Part shown: piece by piece, positions 63,453 to 64,000 of the stretch
How the letters are laid out: each line of letters starts with the position of its first letter
How positions within the stretch are numbered: position 1 is the first letter of the stretch
From: an uncultured Bacteroidota bacterium
GTDB taxonomy: Bacteria > Bacteroidota > Bacteroidia > Flavobacteriales > Flavobacteriaceae
Direction of reading: 5' to 3'
NCBI GenBank assembly: GCA_902515565.1
Contig: CABXVR010000004.1
Coordinates: 1 to 64,000, forward strand
DNA: 64,000 nucleotides
Program-made: the position numbers and the translations under genes
Notes under the pieces: model-generated
The model's database searches: none
Seen by the model: the letters and a program-made list of their open reading frames with translations, nothing else
What the model was told of the DNA's origin: nothing

Positions 63453-64000
63453 AAATAATTAAAGTTAATACTAAAATACAGTTAACTCAGTTTGTGAAAT
63501 TCCCATTTGACTTATACAAAAATTCAAAACAATGGGTCCCCCCTATAATTAGTGAAGAGATTAACAATTTTACTCATGGGGTTAACCCAAATCTAGATGA
63601 TTGTGATTTAAATTTATTTTTAGCAGTTGAGGATAATTTAATTATTGGTAGAATTGCTGCAATAATTAATTGGTATGAAGTAAAGACGCAAAAGATTAGA
63701 AAAATTAGATTTGGATGGTTTGACACAGTTGATGACATTAAGGTTACTAAGGCTCTAATTAATGAAGTTAGCAAGATTGGGAAAAAACATCAACTAGAAA
63801 TTATAGAAGGTCCAATAGGTTTTTCTAACTTAGACAAAGTTGGCGTATTAACTAGTGGTTATGATGAAATTAGTACTATGATTACATGGTATAATCACCC
63901 TTATTATAAGGATCATTTTGAGAAATTAAATTTTAATATTGGTAAAGAGTATCTAGAAAATAAATTTGAATTCGATAATATTGACACCGAATATTATTCA
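63449..64000 (+). CDS. GNAT-like acetyltransferase family protein (3' end outside window)
   Basis: The frame is open from ATG 63449 to the window end (184 residues visible). The start overlaps the preceding stop (ATGA). The sequence contains KFPFDLYKNSKQWVPPI, FLAVEDNLIIGRIAAIIN, RFGWFDTVDD and EIIEGPIGFSNLDKVG, a pattern of a conserved Bacteroidota family related to GNAT N-acyltransferases and sometimes misnamed GTP cyclohydrolase. Acceptor unknown. Confidence 0.75.
   Translation, partial: MKIIKVNTKIQLTQFVKFPFDLYKNSKQWVPPIISEEINNFTHGVNPNLDDCDLNLFLAVEDNLIIGRIAAIINWYEVKTQKIRKIRFGWFDTVDDIKVTKALINEVSKIGKKHQLEIIEGPIGFSNLDKVGVLTSGYDEISTMITWYNHPYYKDHFEKLNFNIGKEYLENKFEFDNIDTEYYS

Noticed and set aside
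1-64000. Search for a defence system, CRISPR array, prophage or mobile element
   Set aside because: The helicase has no nuclease or methylase partner, no regularly spaced repeats were seen, and no integrase, transposase or phage gene was recognised.

Overview
The window is chromosomal DNA from a member of the Bacteroidota, most likely a marine flavobacterial lineage with a compact, AT-rich genome (about 30% G+C by eye, not computed). Markers: a fused LpxC/FabZ gene, the type IX secretion regulator PorX, BshA, the YfhO/DUF4834 pair, DUF3820, DUF6787 and TIGR02757 proteins, no convincing Shine-Dalgarno sequences, and several promoters matching the Bacteroidota consensus TTG-N17-21-TAnnTTTG. No tRNA, rRNA, CRISPR array, prophage, insertion sequence or plasmid function was seen. 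No gene-free stretch exceeds about 200 bases.

Layout. 1-8.7 kb: end of a GH3/beta-lactamase fusion, BshA, a GH109-like oxidoreductase, FAD-linked oxidase, AroC, a dicarboxylate/amino-acid symporter and Ung. 8.7-11.3 kb (minus): a DUF5698 protein with no ordinary start codon, a nucleoside phosphorylase, a SUI1 protein and a 2-oxoglutarate/Fe(II) oxygenase. 11.4-16.1 kb (plus): 2-oxoacid dehydrogenase E1 split at a T6/A5 run, DUF3820, a superfamily 2 helicase with its own promoter, a membrane protein and an HMA lipoprotein. 16.1-24.4 kb (minus): MscS, a TruA-like enzyme, prohibitin, then lpxD-lpxC/fabZ-lpxA-efp-sucD-fabG. 24.5-32.5 kb: porX-tsaE-ald-DUF4258, proline dehydrogenase, aroB, Lrp, an M14 peptidase and a lipoprotein. 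32.4-38.5 kb (minus): parC, parE, ychF, ferredoxin. 38.5-50.6 kb: LuxC-like reductase, serC-serA-DUF6787, MsrA, LolD, TIGR02757, S10 peptidase, a Cys-rich propeller lipoprotein, a two-domain GT2, a degenerate dihydroorotase, an esterase and an MBL hydrolase. 50.7-57.1 kb: a conserved protein of unknown function, Bcp, a cluster-less Nth, an ECF sigma factor with a 47-residue gene behind it, UvrA and a possible small RNA. 57.1-64 kb: flippase-GT4-YfhO-DUF4834 (minus), a putative beta-barrel and a partial GNAT-like gene.

Most of this is housekeeping: lipid A and fatty-acid synthesis, DNA topology and repair, the shikimate and serine pathways, and envelope biogenesis. Genes are packed tightly, with 1-4 base start/stop overlaps within operons and overlapping 3' ends between convergent genes.

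No large undescribed system was recognised. The observations most worth checking are: the split E1 dehydrogenase, where a one-base shift on a T6 run restores an uninterrupted fusion; the DUF5698 gene (and perhaps the M14 peptidase) that appears to use an ATT/ATA/ATC start; the sigma-54-like promoter plus terminator downstream of uvrA; the back-to-back promoters between ferredoxin and the LuxC-like gene; the ECF sigma factor with a leader hairpin and a tiny downstream gene; and the Cys-rich propeller family.
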